In this document: positions 26,800 through 36,388 of the stretch, in pieces | Layout of the letters: the number at the start of each line of letters is the position of its first letter | How positions within the stretch are numbered: the stretch's first letter is position 1 | Assembly (NCBI GenBank): GCA_964468205.1 | Contig: CAYXVG010000006.1 | Coordinates: 62,001 to 126,000, forward strand | Length of the DNA stretch: 64,000 nt | Direction: 5' to 3' | Source of the DNA: CAWELS01 sp964468205 | Lineage (GTDB): Bacteria > Acidobacteriota > Terriglobia > Bryobacterales > Bryobacteraceae | Translations under genes and position numbers: made by a program | Notes under the pieces: generated by a model | What the model was told of the DNA's origin: nothing | What the model saw: only the letters and a program-made list of their open reading frames with translations | Database searches by the model: none

Positions 26800-26928
26800 C
26801 TATTGTCGCCGTTGTCCGCCGGTGCCGGTCTCTTGTTCGACACCCATCGTCTGGACCGTTCCGTCGTCGATATGCAGGGTCGGTAGCGACCCAAAAAACA
26901 ACGCCAGACCGAGCAGAATCGCGAGCAT
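26800..26928 (-). CDS. 42-aa small membrane or exported peptide
   Basis: On the minus strand an ATG at 26928 is preceded by AAAGGAGGTGAAGCC, a complete anti-Shine-Dalgarno match at ideal spacing and one of the best ribosome sites in the window. It opens a 42-codon frame: MLAILLGLALFFGSLPTLHI, then a hydrophilic tail of about 22 residues (DDGTVQ to GGQRRQ), then TAG. The N-terminus looks like a membrane anchor or signal peptide. A hairpin follows the stop and a dyad lies about 40 bp upstream, so it appears to be an independent gene. It lies between the CHAT operon and the outer-membrane protein gene. Function unknown. Confidence 0.55.
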   Translation of the reverse strand: MLAILLGLALFFGSLPTLHIDDGTVQTMGVEQETGTGGQRRQ

Positions 26929-26969
26929 GGCTTCACCTCCTTTCCTGGGGCCGGACGATTGCCCGGCTG

Positions 26970-26988
26970 TGACCGGTCGGACCGGTCA
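26970..26988. promoter_or_regulatory. Perfect 19-bp dyad, possible operator
   Basis: TGACCGGTC, one G, GACCGGTCA. It lies about 42 bp upstream of the 42-aa ORF start and 180 bp upstream of the outer-membrane protein gene on the other strand. A second inverted repeat (CGAACCG at 27030-27036 and CGGTTCG at 27052-27058) lies nearby. The perfect short dyad suits a dimeric repressor better than a terminator. Confidence 0.4.
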
Positions 26989-27169
26989 CTCGGGAAGCGA
27001 GAGGAAGGCTGCGACCTGCTCAGCGGGAGCGAACCGTGGCGCTAGTCGGCTCGGTTCGCCCACCGTCGCCACTTTTCTTCAGCCACGCTCGGGATTCTTT
27101 AGGGGGGCCTGTAATGCCGCTCGCCGTTAGGGCATAGAAAGTCAGACGCTAGCTCTAAGAAAGGAACAG

Positions 27170-27739
27170 GTGAAAGAGAAAACGATGCACTTCATGTTGA
27201 GGCATTGGTTGGTTGTGGTTTTGGTTGCTGTCGCCGGGTCCGGTGTCTTGATGGCGGCGGACACAGAAGCAGGTACGACTGAGGCCGTTGGCTTTGGCGG
27301 CCTTGTGGCGGGCATTGGCACTCACGGTGCTCTCGGTGGAGGGATCGCCTACGCTGCCACCGATCGTATACTTGCAGTCGCAGAACTTTCGTACATACCG
27401 ACTGGCGGCGTGTCTGGTTCTGTCGCGGGCTTCAGTTTCAAATCGAGTTCCAGAGTGTTCGGCCTTGACGGTGGGATTCACTACCAGTTCCCGAAGGATG
27501 AGAAGCTCATCCCTTACGTTGCGGCGGGTGTCGGCGTCTTGCATGGGTCGGGTTCATTCAGCACAACCGGTGTTGGCAGTACGTCCATAAGCTCCACGGA
27601 CTTGTACTTCAACTTCGGCGGTGGCCTGCGCTACTACCTCGCCGACAATTGGGGGATTCGACCTGAACTCAAGATCTTCGCCGGCGACGAGACGTTTGTC
27701 CGCATTGGTGTAGGCATCTTCTATCAGTTCGGGAAGTAG
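27170..27739 (+). CDS. Outer-membrane beta-barrel protein, small
   Basis: A 189-aa protein. The given start is GTG 27170 with AAGGAA just upstream; ATG 27185 is an alternative. The signal peptide (WLVVVLVAVAGSGVLMAADT) is followed by an eight-strand-type barrel with alternating residues: GLVAGIGTHGALGGGIAYAA, LIPYVAAGVGVLHGSG, LYFNFGGGLRYYLADNWGIR. The end, GVGIFYQFGK, carries the aromatic near the C-terminus expected of a last strand. It belongs to the OmpA/OmpW-like barrel class (PF13505-type). It lies 45 bp before the M23/lipase gene, so both may be co-transcribed. Confidence 0.85.
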   Translation: MKEKTMHFMLRHWLVVVLVAVAGSGVLMAADTEAGTTEAVGFGGLVAGIGTHGALGGGIAYAATDRILAVAELSYIPTGGVSGSVAGFSFKSSSRVFGLDGGIHYQFPKDEKLIPYVAAGVGVLHGSGSFSTTGVGSTSISSTDLYFNFGGGLRYYLADNWGIRPELKIFAGDETFVRIGVGIFYQFGK

Positions 27740-27784
27740 GCAGAAAAAGGGATCAGCTGTAATGTCGGCGGAGGCTCCTCTGTC

Positions 27785-30700
27785 ATGATGCTCAATTCCG
27801 GCCCGCGCTTCGTTTTGGCTGCCGCCCTTCTGATTGGCATTGGACCGCATTACTTGAGAGGGCAGTCTCCGCTCGACAATCAGTTGTCTTCACCGATCAA
27901 CAACCCCTTGCCGTCCAATGCATACGGATCCAGAGCCGCTTCTGGAAGGCTTCACACTGGTGTCGATCTTCAGAGCTCGGATCATACAATCCGTGCTGCC
28001 GCTTTTGGAGAAGTGTACGATATCGTGCGGAATGACGATGGCTGCTCAAACACCTGTCCGGCGTCGGCGGGTCTCTGCAGGGACCACGGGCTAGGCAATA
28101 CCATTATCCTGGAGCACACTCCGATCGATGGGGGCGAGCCATTCTTCACACTCTACGCCCACGCCAATTCAGATGTCTTTGCAGCCGGATTGAGAAAAGG
28201 TCAATGTGTGGCAAAGGGGACGCCGCTGGGGAGAATGGGGGCCAGCGGATACGGGCAGGAGGACTACTGGATCACCTGCGTACAAAATGCCAATCCTCAC
28301 CTCCATTTCGAAGTTAAGGAGTCCGGCACACTCGCAGATCCGGTAACTGGAAGGTACTACGGCTATACCCCAGGTGATCCCGACTCATTTGGGTATCTGA
28401 ATCCCAGTGCTTTCTTGGACCAACCGAATGTCCGTGTGCGCGACGGTACCGCGGAGGACTTCCGACTAGCCGATGGCAGCGCTCCCGAACATCCGGCGGG
28501 CACCCTGATTCGGAGGCGGACGAGCGGCACAGTGTATCTGATTAGGGCTGATCGTACGATCATCGGAATCCCGTCCCAAGAGAGGTTGCAGGACCTGTAT
28601 TCAAACGGCGGATTCGGGATAGAACATTTGGTCGTCGTGTCCGAAGAGGAATTTGGACGTTATCAGAACACAGGGGAAGTGGCAAACGCCCAATTGCCGG
28701 CCAATGGGCGACGGAGACCGGACGGAACACTGATTCTGAGCGAGGTTACAGGAGAAGTCTCAATCGTCACCGATGGCGGCCGACGACGACCATTCTCCTC
28801 GTCCAGCGTGTTCACTGGACTTGGATATTCGTTCTGTAACGTTGTCGAAGTTGCGGCATCGGAATACGCGGAATACGACTTCAACCCGGAAACTGACACA
28901 CCGGTGAACGGAGAGCCGGCGGGTGGCGTGAGGTCCCAAGACCCGAGTCCGGCCGATCCCTTCACAGCGTTGGTTAAGGACGCCATGAGCGCCGACGCTG
29001 ATGCCTCCGCAACACCAATCATTCTCATTCATGGAATCCACGGCAACCAGGCGCCTGACCACTCTGATCACATCTCGTACCTCAATCGTTCCTATTGGGA
29101 CAGGCTGCTGACACTGCTCGGTCGGGATGCGGTACGGACGAAGTACAAGGTCTACCGTTTCCACTACGTTAGCGATATGTTCAGTGTGTGGGAACTCGGT
29201 CGGTCGCTGCGCAACAAGATCGATCAACTTACGAGAGCGGGAGACCTTCCAGATGGCCCATTCATCATCATCTCTCACAGCATGGGCGGCCTCGTCGCCC
29301 GCTCGTACATGAATCAGCACACTCACAACTACGGGGTCTTCAGTGGTAGGCGAGGTGGCGAACGAGTCTCCGAGTTGATCACACTGGCTACTCCGCACCA
29401 CGGTAGTCCAGGCGCGCTGGAGGAGTCCCGCGACGATCTGGCAACGAGTTTTTTTTGGCGGGAGGCACTTGAAGAGGCGTCCGAGCTGTTCTGGCGCTCC
29501 AATGGCGATGCCGATTCGGATCCAGTGGCGTTTGATGAGCCGAATCGAGAAGACCTACTGTGGGACAATTTCGATCTACAGTTTGACAGCAGCAACCCAG
29601 ATCTCAACGATAGGCTGATGGATTTGAATCTGGAGGAGAGGTATGGGTGGAAGACAACAGCCTACTACGGCTTTATCCATCCGGATGACCCCGTGCGTCT
29701 CGCTGTTGAGGATGCGGTCGGGGCAAGCACCGCTGGCCTGGACGTTGTCAAGCTGAAGGTTCTCGAGAGCGACTTCCTGGAATCCGAGACTCTTTCCCTG
29801 GCACTAGCGAGCATCCTGATGGACTATGGCATGCAGCGAGTCTATCGCGTCAATGACGGATTGGTTCCCGCTTCCAGTGGGTCAGGGGCTGGACTTGGTT
29901 TCGAGAGAATTGAGTGCTCCGGCTACAACCACCTCGAGATGAGGGACGGGGGATTCGGGGATTGCTCCGATGGTCGAAGTCTGTATCGGAGTCTAGCCTC
30001 TAGGCTTGCAGTAGCGGAGTCGGAACTGCCGCAGATCTCTGCCAGCGGGGTTGTGAACGCGGCCAGCTATCAGGGTGGGCCGATAGCTCCAGGTGAAATT
30101 GTGACGATCTTCGGTTCGGGCATCGGGCCCCCAAGTCTACAGACGCTGCAGATAGGCTCCCAAGGACTAGTTGCCACTCGGCTCGCCGATACACAGGTGT
30201 TCTTTGCCGGAGTGGCTTCGCCGATGGTGTATACCCTGGACGGACAAGTTAGTGCGGTGGTTCCATATTCGGTTGCGGACTACGTGACAGTTGGTGTGCA
30301 GATCGAGTACGAAGGTCAGCGATCAAACAGCGTGGCTGTTCCAGTCGCAGATTCGGCACCAGGCATCTTCACAATTGATTCCTCAGGTACGGGCCAAGGC
30401 GCTGTTCTGAATCAAGGTTCGAGCGTCAATTCCACTGCCGATCCGGCGCTTCCGGGCACAATTATCTCAATCTATGCTACTGGAGAGGGGGAGACCGACC
30501 CGCCTGGCGTTGATGGTGCGATCGTTGATGGGATTTATCCGAGCCCAAGGTTGCCGGTTGCCGTCAGAATCGGTGGCAAGAATGCGGAGGTGTTGTACGC
30601 GGGCTCCGCGCCCACCGCGGTTGCTGGGGTACTGCAGGTGAATGCACGAGTGCCGATGGATGTTGTCCCCGGACAGGCGGTTCCGGTTTTGCTCGACATC

Positions 30701-32212
30701 GGCGGCAGGAATTCCCAATCGGGTGTGACGATAGCAGTTGCTGGGCTGCCCGGCGCACTTCAGCTCTATGGGATTGATTCCGGGGAAGATGACGGTTCTA
30801 GCACTCTAGTCCGGATCGATTCTGTAACGGGTGCTGCGACGGTGATTGGGGAGACCGGATTCGCACCAGTGACGGACATCGCGTTTACTCCGGACGGCGC
30901 GCTCTATGGCATCTATCGCCAGAGCATCTTTTTCGGTTTTGGTGAAAACAACACACTGCTCTCCATTGATCCGATCACCGGAAAGGGAACTCGGATTGGC
31001 GAATTGGGGGTCGAAAGAACCACGTCACTCGTCTCGGATGACAATGGACAGCTATATGCTGCCACTGGAGCGGGGACGCTGATAACGATCAATAGGACCA
31101 CCGGCGCGGCAACAGTCATCGGAGAGCTTGGTGCGGGCACGGGAGCAAGCGGCGATCTGAGCTTCGCTGCCGACGGACGACTGCTTGTCACTCTCATCGG
31201 GGATCCGTTTGATCTACTGGCCGCAGTTGACGCACGTACCGGCGTGGCCACAGTGATTGGAAGTATCGGATACCAGGATGTATTCGGTCTTGCTTCCATG
31301 CCGGACGGCCGTCTGGTAGGCGCGGCGGATGGCGATCAGGAGACGCCGCTATTGATCGAGATCGATCCGGTCACCGGTCGAGGACGGAAGATCGCTGAGA
31401 TCAGAACGACTGATGGAATGTATGGCCTGTCCATTGGACCAGCGACAACGCTCAGTGGGAGGCCAGATCTAAGGATAGTGTCTTTTCGTGCGCCGACTCG
31501 TGGCACTATTGGCGAGCAGATCTCCGGAGCTGATGCACTAGTGATCAATGACGGCGATGCTGACGCTAGTCCATTTCGCATCGGTTTCTATGTGTCGACG
31601 GACAGTACTGTCAACACCGCGGACGTTTACACGTCATGGCGTTGCATCGTGGAAGACGGTCTGCGCATTGGATCCACCTTTCGTTGCAGCGGTGAGATTG
31701 GCATCCCTGCAAACCTGGCACCAGGTCAGTACTACCTGGGCGTCATAGCCGACGACCTCCAGCAGGTGAAAGAGTCCAACGAAGCGAACAACTCCAGTCC
31801 TTCCGATGATGGTCCTATCACTCTCGACTCTCCAGCCATGCCGGACTTGGTTGTCACTGAGTTGCGACTGCCCACAAGCGGTACGATTGGAGGCACAGTG
31901 GCAGGAATGACGGCTACGCTTCGCAACCAGGGAGCGGCTGACGCCTCAGCATTCCGCCTCGGTTTCTACATTTCGACGGATGCCCAAATCACGGTGTCCG
32001 ATCTGTACACGAACTGGCGATGCCTGTTCGAGGAGGGCCTTGCGAGCGGAAGCACGACAACTTGTTCCGGCAGTGTCGGCATTCCTTCTGTCTTGGCTCC
32101 CGGAAGCTACTACCTCGGGGCTATTGTCGATGACTTGAATCAGGTGTCGGAATCCAACGAGTCCAACAATTCGCGATCCGCCGACACAGGTCGCATACTG
32201 CTGACACCGTGA
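27785..32212 (+). CDS. Giant secreted M23 peptidase / lipase fusion with TIGR03437 and CARDB-like domains
   Basis: A 1475-aa secreted protein. The signal peptide is at about 1-26. The M23 (LytM) zinc endopeptidase domain (about 35-210) has HTGVD (His57, Asp61) and HLHFE (172-176), all zinc ligands intact. At 240-370 lie two repeats of a beta unit (GTLIRRRTSGTVYLI, GTLILSEVTGEVSIV). An alpha/beta hydrolase follows (about 408-740) with IILIHGIHG (oxyanion) and nucleophile Ser498 in SHSMGG, lipase/PGAP1-like. A TIGR03437-type unit comes next (about 755-990: VVNAASYQGG, APGEIVTIFGSG). Propeller-like repeats of the type VIGETGF...LY follow (about 1000-1230), then two CARDB-like repeats ending in ESNEANNSS and ESNESNNS. 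It may cut cell wall and lipid in another cell; target unknown. Confidence 0.9.
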   Translation: MMLNSGPRFVLAAALLIGIGPHYLRGQSPLDNQLSSPINNPLPSNAYGSRAASGRLHTGVDLQSSDHTIRAAAFGEVYDIVRNDDGCSNTCPASAGLCRDHGLGNTIILEHTPIDGGEPFFTLYAHANSDVFAAGLRKGQCVAKGTPLGRMGASGYGQEDYWITCVQNANPHLHFEVKESGTLADPVTGRYYGYTPGDPDSFGYLNPSAFLDQPNVRVRDGTAEDFRLADGSAPEHPAGTLIRRRTSGTVYLIRADRTIIGIPSQERLQDLYSNGGFGIEHLVVVSEEEFGRYQNTGEVANAQLPANGRRRPDGTLILSEVTGEVSIVTDGGRRRPFSSSSVFTGLGYSFCNVVEVAASEYAEYDFNPETDTPVNGEPAGGVRSQDPSPADPFTALVKDAMSADADASATPIILIHGIHGNQAPDHSDHISYLNRSYWDRLLTLLGRDAVRTKYKVYRFHYVSDMFSVWELGRSLRNKIDQLTRAGDLPDGPFIIISHSMGGLVARSYMNQHTHNYGVFSGRRGGERVSELITLATPHHGSPGALEESRDDLATSFFWREALEEASELFWRSNGDADSDPVAFDEPNREDLLWDNFDLQFDSSNPDLNDRLMDLNLEERYGWKTTAYYGFIHPDDPVRLAVEDAVGASTAGLDVVKLKVLESDFLESETLSLALASILMDYGMQRVYRVNDGLVPASSGSGAGLGFERIECSGYNHLEMRDGGFGDCSDGRSLYRSLASRLAVAESELPQISASGVVNAASYQGGPIAPGEIVTIFGSGIGPPSLQTLQIGSQGLVATRLADTQVFFAGVASPMVYTLDGQVSAVVPYSVADYVTVGVQIEYEGQRSNSVAVPVADSAPGIFTIDSSGTGQGAVLNQGSSVNSTADPALPGTIISIYATGEGETDPPGVDGAIVDGIYPSPRLPVAVRIGGKNAEVLYAGSAPTAVAGVLQVNARVPMDVVPGQAVPVLLDIGGRNSQSGVTIAVAGLPGALQLYGIDSGEDDGSSTLVRIDSVTGAATVIGETGFAPVTDIAFTPDGALYGIYRQSIFFGFGENNTLLSIDPITGKGTRIGELGVERTTSLVSDDNGQLYAATGAGTLITINRTTGAATVIGELGAGTGASGDLSFAADGRLLVTLIGDPFDLLAAVDARTGVATVIGSIGYQDVFGLASMPDGRLVGAADGDQETPLLIEIDPVTGRGRKIAEIRTTDGMYGLSIGPATTLSGRPDLRIVSFRAPTRGTIGEQISGADALVINDGDADASPFRIGFYVSTDSTVNTADVYTSWRCIVEDGLRIGSTFRCSGEIGIPANLAPGQYYLGVIADDLQQVKESNEANNSSPSDDGPITLDSPAMPDLVVTELRLPTSGTIGGTVAGMTATLRNQGAADASAFRLGFYISTDAQITVSDLYTNWRCLFEEGLASGSTTTCSGSVGIPSVLAPGSYYLGAIVDDLNQVSESNESNNSRSADTGRILLTP

Positions 32213-32488
32213 GACGTGGTCTGCCAGCGTGGATGCGTGGCACAGACCCCAATAGGGCAGTTCCAGTGCGGCGCGTCGGAGTCTGCGGATTGCCAATGAA
32301 TCTGCGGATGTCAGTCGTCGATGGCGGAACGATGGCGTGCTCCCAGTGTTCCACATGCCTCTTGAGCAGTGCCCCAGCATTCTCCTCAGGGACATCATGG
32401 ACCTGCGGAACGACGGTGGGCGCGAGCGGGCCAAAAACATTCTTTGCTAGTGTTGTGCCATCGGCCGCAAAGTAGGATCATTCAATTG

Positions 32489-35400
32489 ATGGATGACATC
32501 TTCCAGGCCTATTCGGATGAGGTCAGGCGGCTGGCTGCCTCGCATTCCACGACGGAGCCGACCTACTACCCGGCGATCAAAGCCCTGCTTTCAAAGATGC
32601 TCAGCCGTGAGAGCTTGCCGTTTGAGGTCCGGGCTTCCACGAGTGAATCAAGGTCGGGCGGTGGGCGTGACCAGCCAGACTTGGCGCTCTACGACGGTGA
32701 AGGCGACTACGTCGTGGTCTGCAGTGAGGTGAAGCTGCCCTCCCAAGAAATCAAGGACATAGCCTACTCGGAAGATCGAAATGACCAAATCGGGCGATAC
32801 CTCGCTCAAACCGGTGTTGTCCTGGTCACCAATGTGCGTGGTTTCGGCCTGCTCACAGTCCGGCGTGACAGCCTCCGAAGCACTACCATACCTCCGGCCG
32901 ACCGCGTCCTGGAGCACATCGTCGAGCTGTGGCCTTCCACGTCGGCGCTGGAGCAGGGGCGTCGGATTCCAGCCAGCGCGGTCCAGGAGCTCTACCTGCT
33001 CGTCGAAACAGCGGTCACACGCTATGCCCCTATTGCCGAACCGGAGTCGCTCGCGAAGATCCTCGCCCGACAGGCAAAGAGGGCGAAGGTTCAGTTGCCG
33101 GCGCAGTTCACCCAGGCCGTGCAGGGCTTGGCTGAAGACTTCGGAAAGGCGCTCGGCGTTACCTTCGAAGGTGAAGACGGGGAGGAGTTCTTCCGGTCCT
33201 CCTTGGTGCAGACGGTCTTCTACGGGCTGTTTGCCGGGTGGACCCTTTGGCTTCGATCCGGCTCCCAGGATCCGTTCCGATGGGAGGATCTGTCCGATCA
33301 TCTGAAAATCCCGTTCCTGGCGGAACTCTACTACGAGTTCCAGCATCCTCGCCGCATTCAGGAACTCGGACTTCGGCCGCACCTAGATCTGGCAACCGAG
33401 ACCTTGCACCGAGTCGACACCGACGCCTTCTTTCGAAGGTTTCAGCTACCGAGTGTGAAGCCCCACCACGCTCCGGAGGCCGGTGGAGAAGCTACCGCAG
33501 CTATCCTTTACTTCTACGAACCATTTCTGGAGGCCTTCGACCCCGAGCTAAGGAAGACCTTGGGCGTTTGGTATACCCCGCGCGAGGTGGTTCACTACCA
33601 AGTGAAAACGGTCGACCGCCTGCTGCGGGAAGAACTCGGCTGTGAACGGGGCTTCGCCGATGAGAAGGTGGTTGTTCTCGATCCATGTTGTGGCACGGGT
33701 GCTTATCTCATCGAGATCATGAAGTGCGTTGCCGACCAACTTCAGTCGGAGGGCGCGGAGGCCCTCATGGGACAAGCGCTCCTGGACGCGGCAACCCGGC
33801 GGCTAATCGGCTTCGAAATCCTGACGGCTCCATTCGTTATCGCCCAGCTTCAGATGTTCTTGATCCTGTCGGAGCTTGGTGCAAGACCGACCGCTGACCA
33901 TCGTCCCGCAGTGTTCCTCACTAATGCGTTGACAGGTTGGGATGGGCCAGAGCAGTTGAAGCTTCACTTCCCCGAGCTTCAGGCTGAGTATGACGCCGCG
34001 CAGACGGTAAAACGAGGCGGCAAGATTATCGTCGTCATCGGCAACCCGCCTTACAATCGCTTCGTTGGAGTACCGCTGGCGGAGGAAGCGGATCTGGTCG
34101 ATCACTACAAAGGCATCCGACGTGACGACAGAGGGCGGCAAGTCGGAGCGAGCGAACTGTACACCCGATGGGGCATACGGAAGCAACTTCTTGATGACCT
34201 CTACATCCGTTTCTTTCGGCTTGCGGAACGGTGCATTGGCGAGCGCGCCGAGTACGGGGTTGTCAGCTTCATCTCGAACTACAGCTTCTACACGGGGCGC
34301 TCGCACCCGATCATGAGGGAGTCGCTTCTGAGGTCATTTGGTGACATTTGGATCGACTGCCTCAACGGTGACAAGTACAAGACGGGAAAGGTCATCCCCA
34401 GAGGTCTGCCCGGCGAAGGTACGACGGACCAGAGTATCTTCACCACGGAACAAGATCCTCGTGGGATTCAGGTGGGAACGGGAATCACAACGTTGCTCAA
34501 GAGAGGCCAAAACAAGGGCCCAGACGGACCTTCAGTTGTCCATCACCGCAATTATTGGGGACGCTCCAAGGCGAAGCGAGAAGCTCTGATCGCAACAACA
34601 GGCATGGCGGGCTGGCCAGCGGCTAAGAGGGTAGAAGCGGCTGCTCTCCCGGAAGGCCCACGCCACTTCGAGACATTCGAGCCGTCCGCGCACTCGCGCT
34701 GGAAGCTGGTCCCCTTCTCCGCGCAAGGTGGTTTTGATGACTGGCCGGCATTGGACCAGTTGTTCGTAGCGAAACTGCAGGGTGTGAATCCAAATCGCGG
34801 ACTTGATGGAAGTGTGATTGACACCGATCGGCAAGCGCTGCTGGAGAGGATGCACGAGTTCTTCTCGGACCTCCCGTTTGACCAGCTTCGCGAAAAGCAC
34901 CCTGTCCTGTTGCAGAACCGAGCTGGATACGACGCACACGATGTTCGCAAGCATCTCAGATCCACACATCAATTCGATGAGCGTACGGCGGTTCCGTATG
35001 TGGTATTCCCCTTGGACCAGCGGTGGCTCTACTACGAAGCAGACGGAAAACTCCTGAACCGGCCCCGGCCCGAGCTGCTCAAGAACCTGGACTCGAACGA
35101 GTTCCTGGTGACGGTTCCAGAGCCGCGAAAGGAATCGGAGACGCGACCTGTTTTGTTGACGACGGCCTTCGACCTGCATCTCCACGATAGAGGGTCGGTC
35201 GCGTTTCCAGCCGAAGTCGTCACCGAAGCTGCGCCAGAAGGAACTCTGTTCGCTGAACAGGACCGATCCTCCCAGCGTGAGGCGAACCTTGCACCATGTG
35301 CCTGGACTGTTCTAAAGAGCGTCTGGAATCTCAAGGGTGGCCTGCCGGGACGGGATGCCCGCGCCCTCTCGCGGGCGCTCAGCCGGCTGTGCCTTGTTGT

Positions 35401-36016
35401 CTGCCACGCTCCGTCATATCAGGCCGAGCATAAGGAATCGCTTACTCAGGATTGGGCGCACGTACCCGTTCCCAAGTCTCGCCAGCTCCTCGATGAGATC
35501 GCGGCTGCTGGAGATCTCCTGGCCACACTGCTCAACCCGGCAGCCAATCCGGCCAAGGCGATCAAAGAGATTCTTGACGGGGACGCGAAGAGCCTCGCGG
35601 TTCCAGGTAAGCTTGGCGGTGGCAGCGTGAGCGGTGACGAACTGCTGGTCGGATACTCATTCTTCGGTGCGGCACAAGGAGGCTGGCGCCCTCGTGCTGC
35701 AGCCTCCCATGAGCCGATGCATGACGAGTGGGGCGGTAGCACTGGGGACCTGCACATCAACGATTCCGTCTTCTTCAGCCACGTTCCAGAGCGTGTTTGG
35801 CGCTATGAGCTTGGCGGATATCCTGTTATCAAGAAATGGCTCGGCTACAGGGATCGTGGCCGTCGGCCCGGCGTTCCGTTGTCCGTGCAAGAAATGACCC
35901 ACCTTCGTGCAATGGTGCACCGCCTCGCGGCCGTGCTCCGCTTGCACCCCACGCTTGACCACCTCTATGAGCGTGCGTGCCTGGACTGCTATTCGGCAGA
36001 GGAGCTAGGCCTCTGA
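32489..36016 (+). CDS. Single-chain restriction-modification enzyme: PD-(D/E)xK nuclease plus N6-adenine methylase
   Basis: A 1175-aa protein. The N-terminal nuclease motif is PD at 63-64 with ExK at 80-82 in VCSEVK (PD-(D/E)xK type). The methylase has motif I DPCCGTGAY (398-406) and motif IV NPPY (519-522), typical of N6-adenine methylases. Region 520-1175 probably holds the DNA-recognition domain. No helicase motifs are visible, which fits type IIG/ISP-like enzymes that lack a separate translocase. No other restriction genes are adjacent, so it acts alone. The gene follows a 276-bp gap (32213-32488) in which I recognise nothing. ATG 32489 gives the natural N-terminus MDDIFQAYSDEVRRLA. It probably defends against phage DNA. 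Confidence 0.88.
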   Translation: MDDIFQAYSDEVRRLAASHSTTEPTYYPAIKALLSKMLSRESLPFEVRASTSESRSGGGRDQPDLALYDGEGDYVVVCSEVKLPSQEIKDIAYSEDRNDQIGRYLAQTGVVLVTNVRGFGLLTVRRDSLRSTTIPPADRVLEHIVELWPSTSALEQGRRIPASAVQELYLLVETAVTRYAPIAEPESLAKILARQAKRAKVQLPAQFTQAVQGLAEDFGKALGVTFEGEDGEEFFRSSLVQTVFYGLFAGWTLWLRSGSQDPFRWEDLSDHLKIPFLAELYYEFQHPRRIQELGLRPHLDLATETLHRVDTDAFFRRFQLPSVKPHHAPEAGGEATAAILYFYEPFLEAFDPELRKTLGVWYTPREVVHYQVKTVDRLLREELGCERGFADEKVVVLDPCCGTGAYLIEIMKCVADQLQSEGAEALMGQALLDAATRRLIGFEILTAPFVIAQLQMFLILSELGARPTADHRPAVFLTNALTGWDGPEQLKLHFPELQAEYDAAQTVKRGGKIIVVIGNPPYNRFVGVPLAEEADLVDHYKGIRRDDRGRQVGASELYTRWGIRKQLLDDLYIRFFRLAERCIGERAEYGVVSFISNYSFYTGRSHPIMRESLLRSFGDIWIDCLNGDKYKTGKVIPRGLPGEGTTDQSIFTTEQDPRGIQVGTGITTLLKRGQNKGPDGPSVVHHRNYWGRSKAKREALIATTGMAGWPAAKRVEAAALPEGPRHFETFEPSAHSRWKLVPFSAQGGFDDWPALDQLFVAKLQGVNPNRGLDGSVIDTDRQALLERMHEFFSDLPFDQLREKHPVLLQNRAGYDAHDVRKHLRSTHQFDERTAVPYVVFPLDQRWLYYEADGKLLNRPRPELLKNLDSNEFLVTVPEPRKESETRPVLLTTAFDLHLHDRGSVAFPAEVVTEAAPEGTLFAEQDRSSQREANLAPCAWTVLKSVWNLKGGLPGRDARALSRALSRLCLVVCHAPSYQAEHKESLTQDWAHVPVPKSRQLLDEIAAAGDLLATLLNPAANPAKAIKEILDGDAKSLAVPGKLGGGSVSGDELLVGYSFFGAAQGGWRPRAAASHEPMHDEWGGSTGDLHINDSVFFSHVPERVWRYELGGYPVIKKWLGYRDRGRRPGVPLSVQEMTHLRAMVHRLAAVLRLHPTLDHLYERACLDCYSAEELGL

Positions 36017-36254
36017 CGGCTTGAAGGGAACATTCTGTCCATGCGGCCCTTGGTGTGGTGGTCCGAAAGTCGGCCGAGTTCTGATTCTATACAGGTTTGC
36101 CCTCCCCGGTACCTTCTCTTTCGCCGGGCCAGAAGTCGGCCCACAGCCGCTACCAAGATTTCGACTACGAATCCGGAGACCGAAGTCCTCCAGCCTGCTT
36201 GTGAGACGTTCAAAACAGTGTCGCCATCTAGTCTAGGACACTGGCTGGTGGTGC

Positions 36255-36274
36255 GTGCCAAAACCGTGCCAAAA
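36255..36274 (+). repeat. Paired 9-bp direct repeats, possible recombinase arm sites
   Basis: GTGCCAAAA occurs at 36255-36263 and again at 36266-36274, 11 bp apart start to start (one helical turn), about 115 bp from the tRNA half. Short phased repeats like this next to a tRNA are typical of integrase arm-binding sites. The assignment is inferred from arrangement alone. Confidence 0.4.
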
Positions 36275-36388
36275 ATCCATCTTCTGAGGGCCGAAGGGCT
36301 TCTACTCTGAGCGAAAGCAGATTCCCCGAATGCCTGTAAGTTTATGGAAACCAGGGAACTCCGTGGACACAGTGGAAACGGCAACGAG

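Noticed and set aside
32213..32488. Small frames in the gap before the restriction enzyme
   Set aside because: Cys/Ser-rich or Arg-rich frames on both strands without ribosome sites or recognisable motifs.
36194..36205. CCTGCTTGTGAG, possible 3' half of the tRNA-Val
   Set aside because: Only the anticodon 3' stem resembles tRNA; no T arm or acceptor strand follows, so the match is probably chance.
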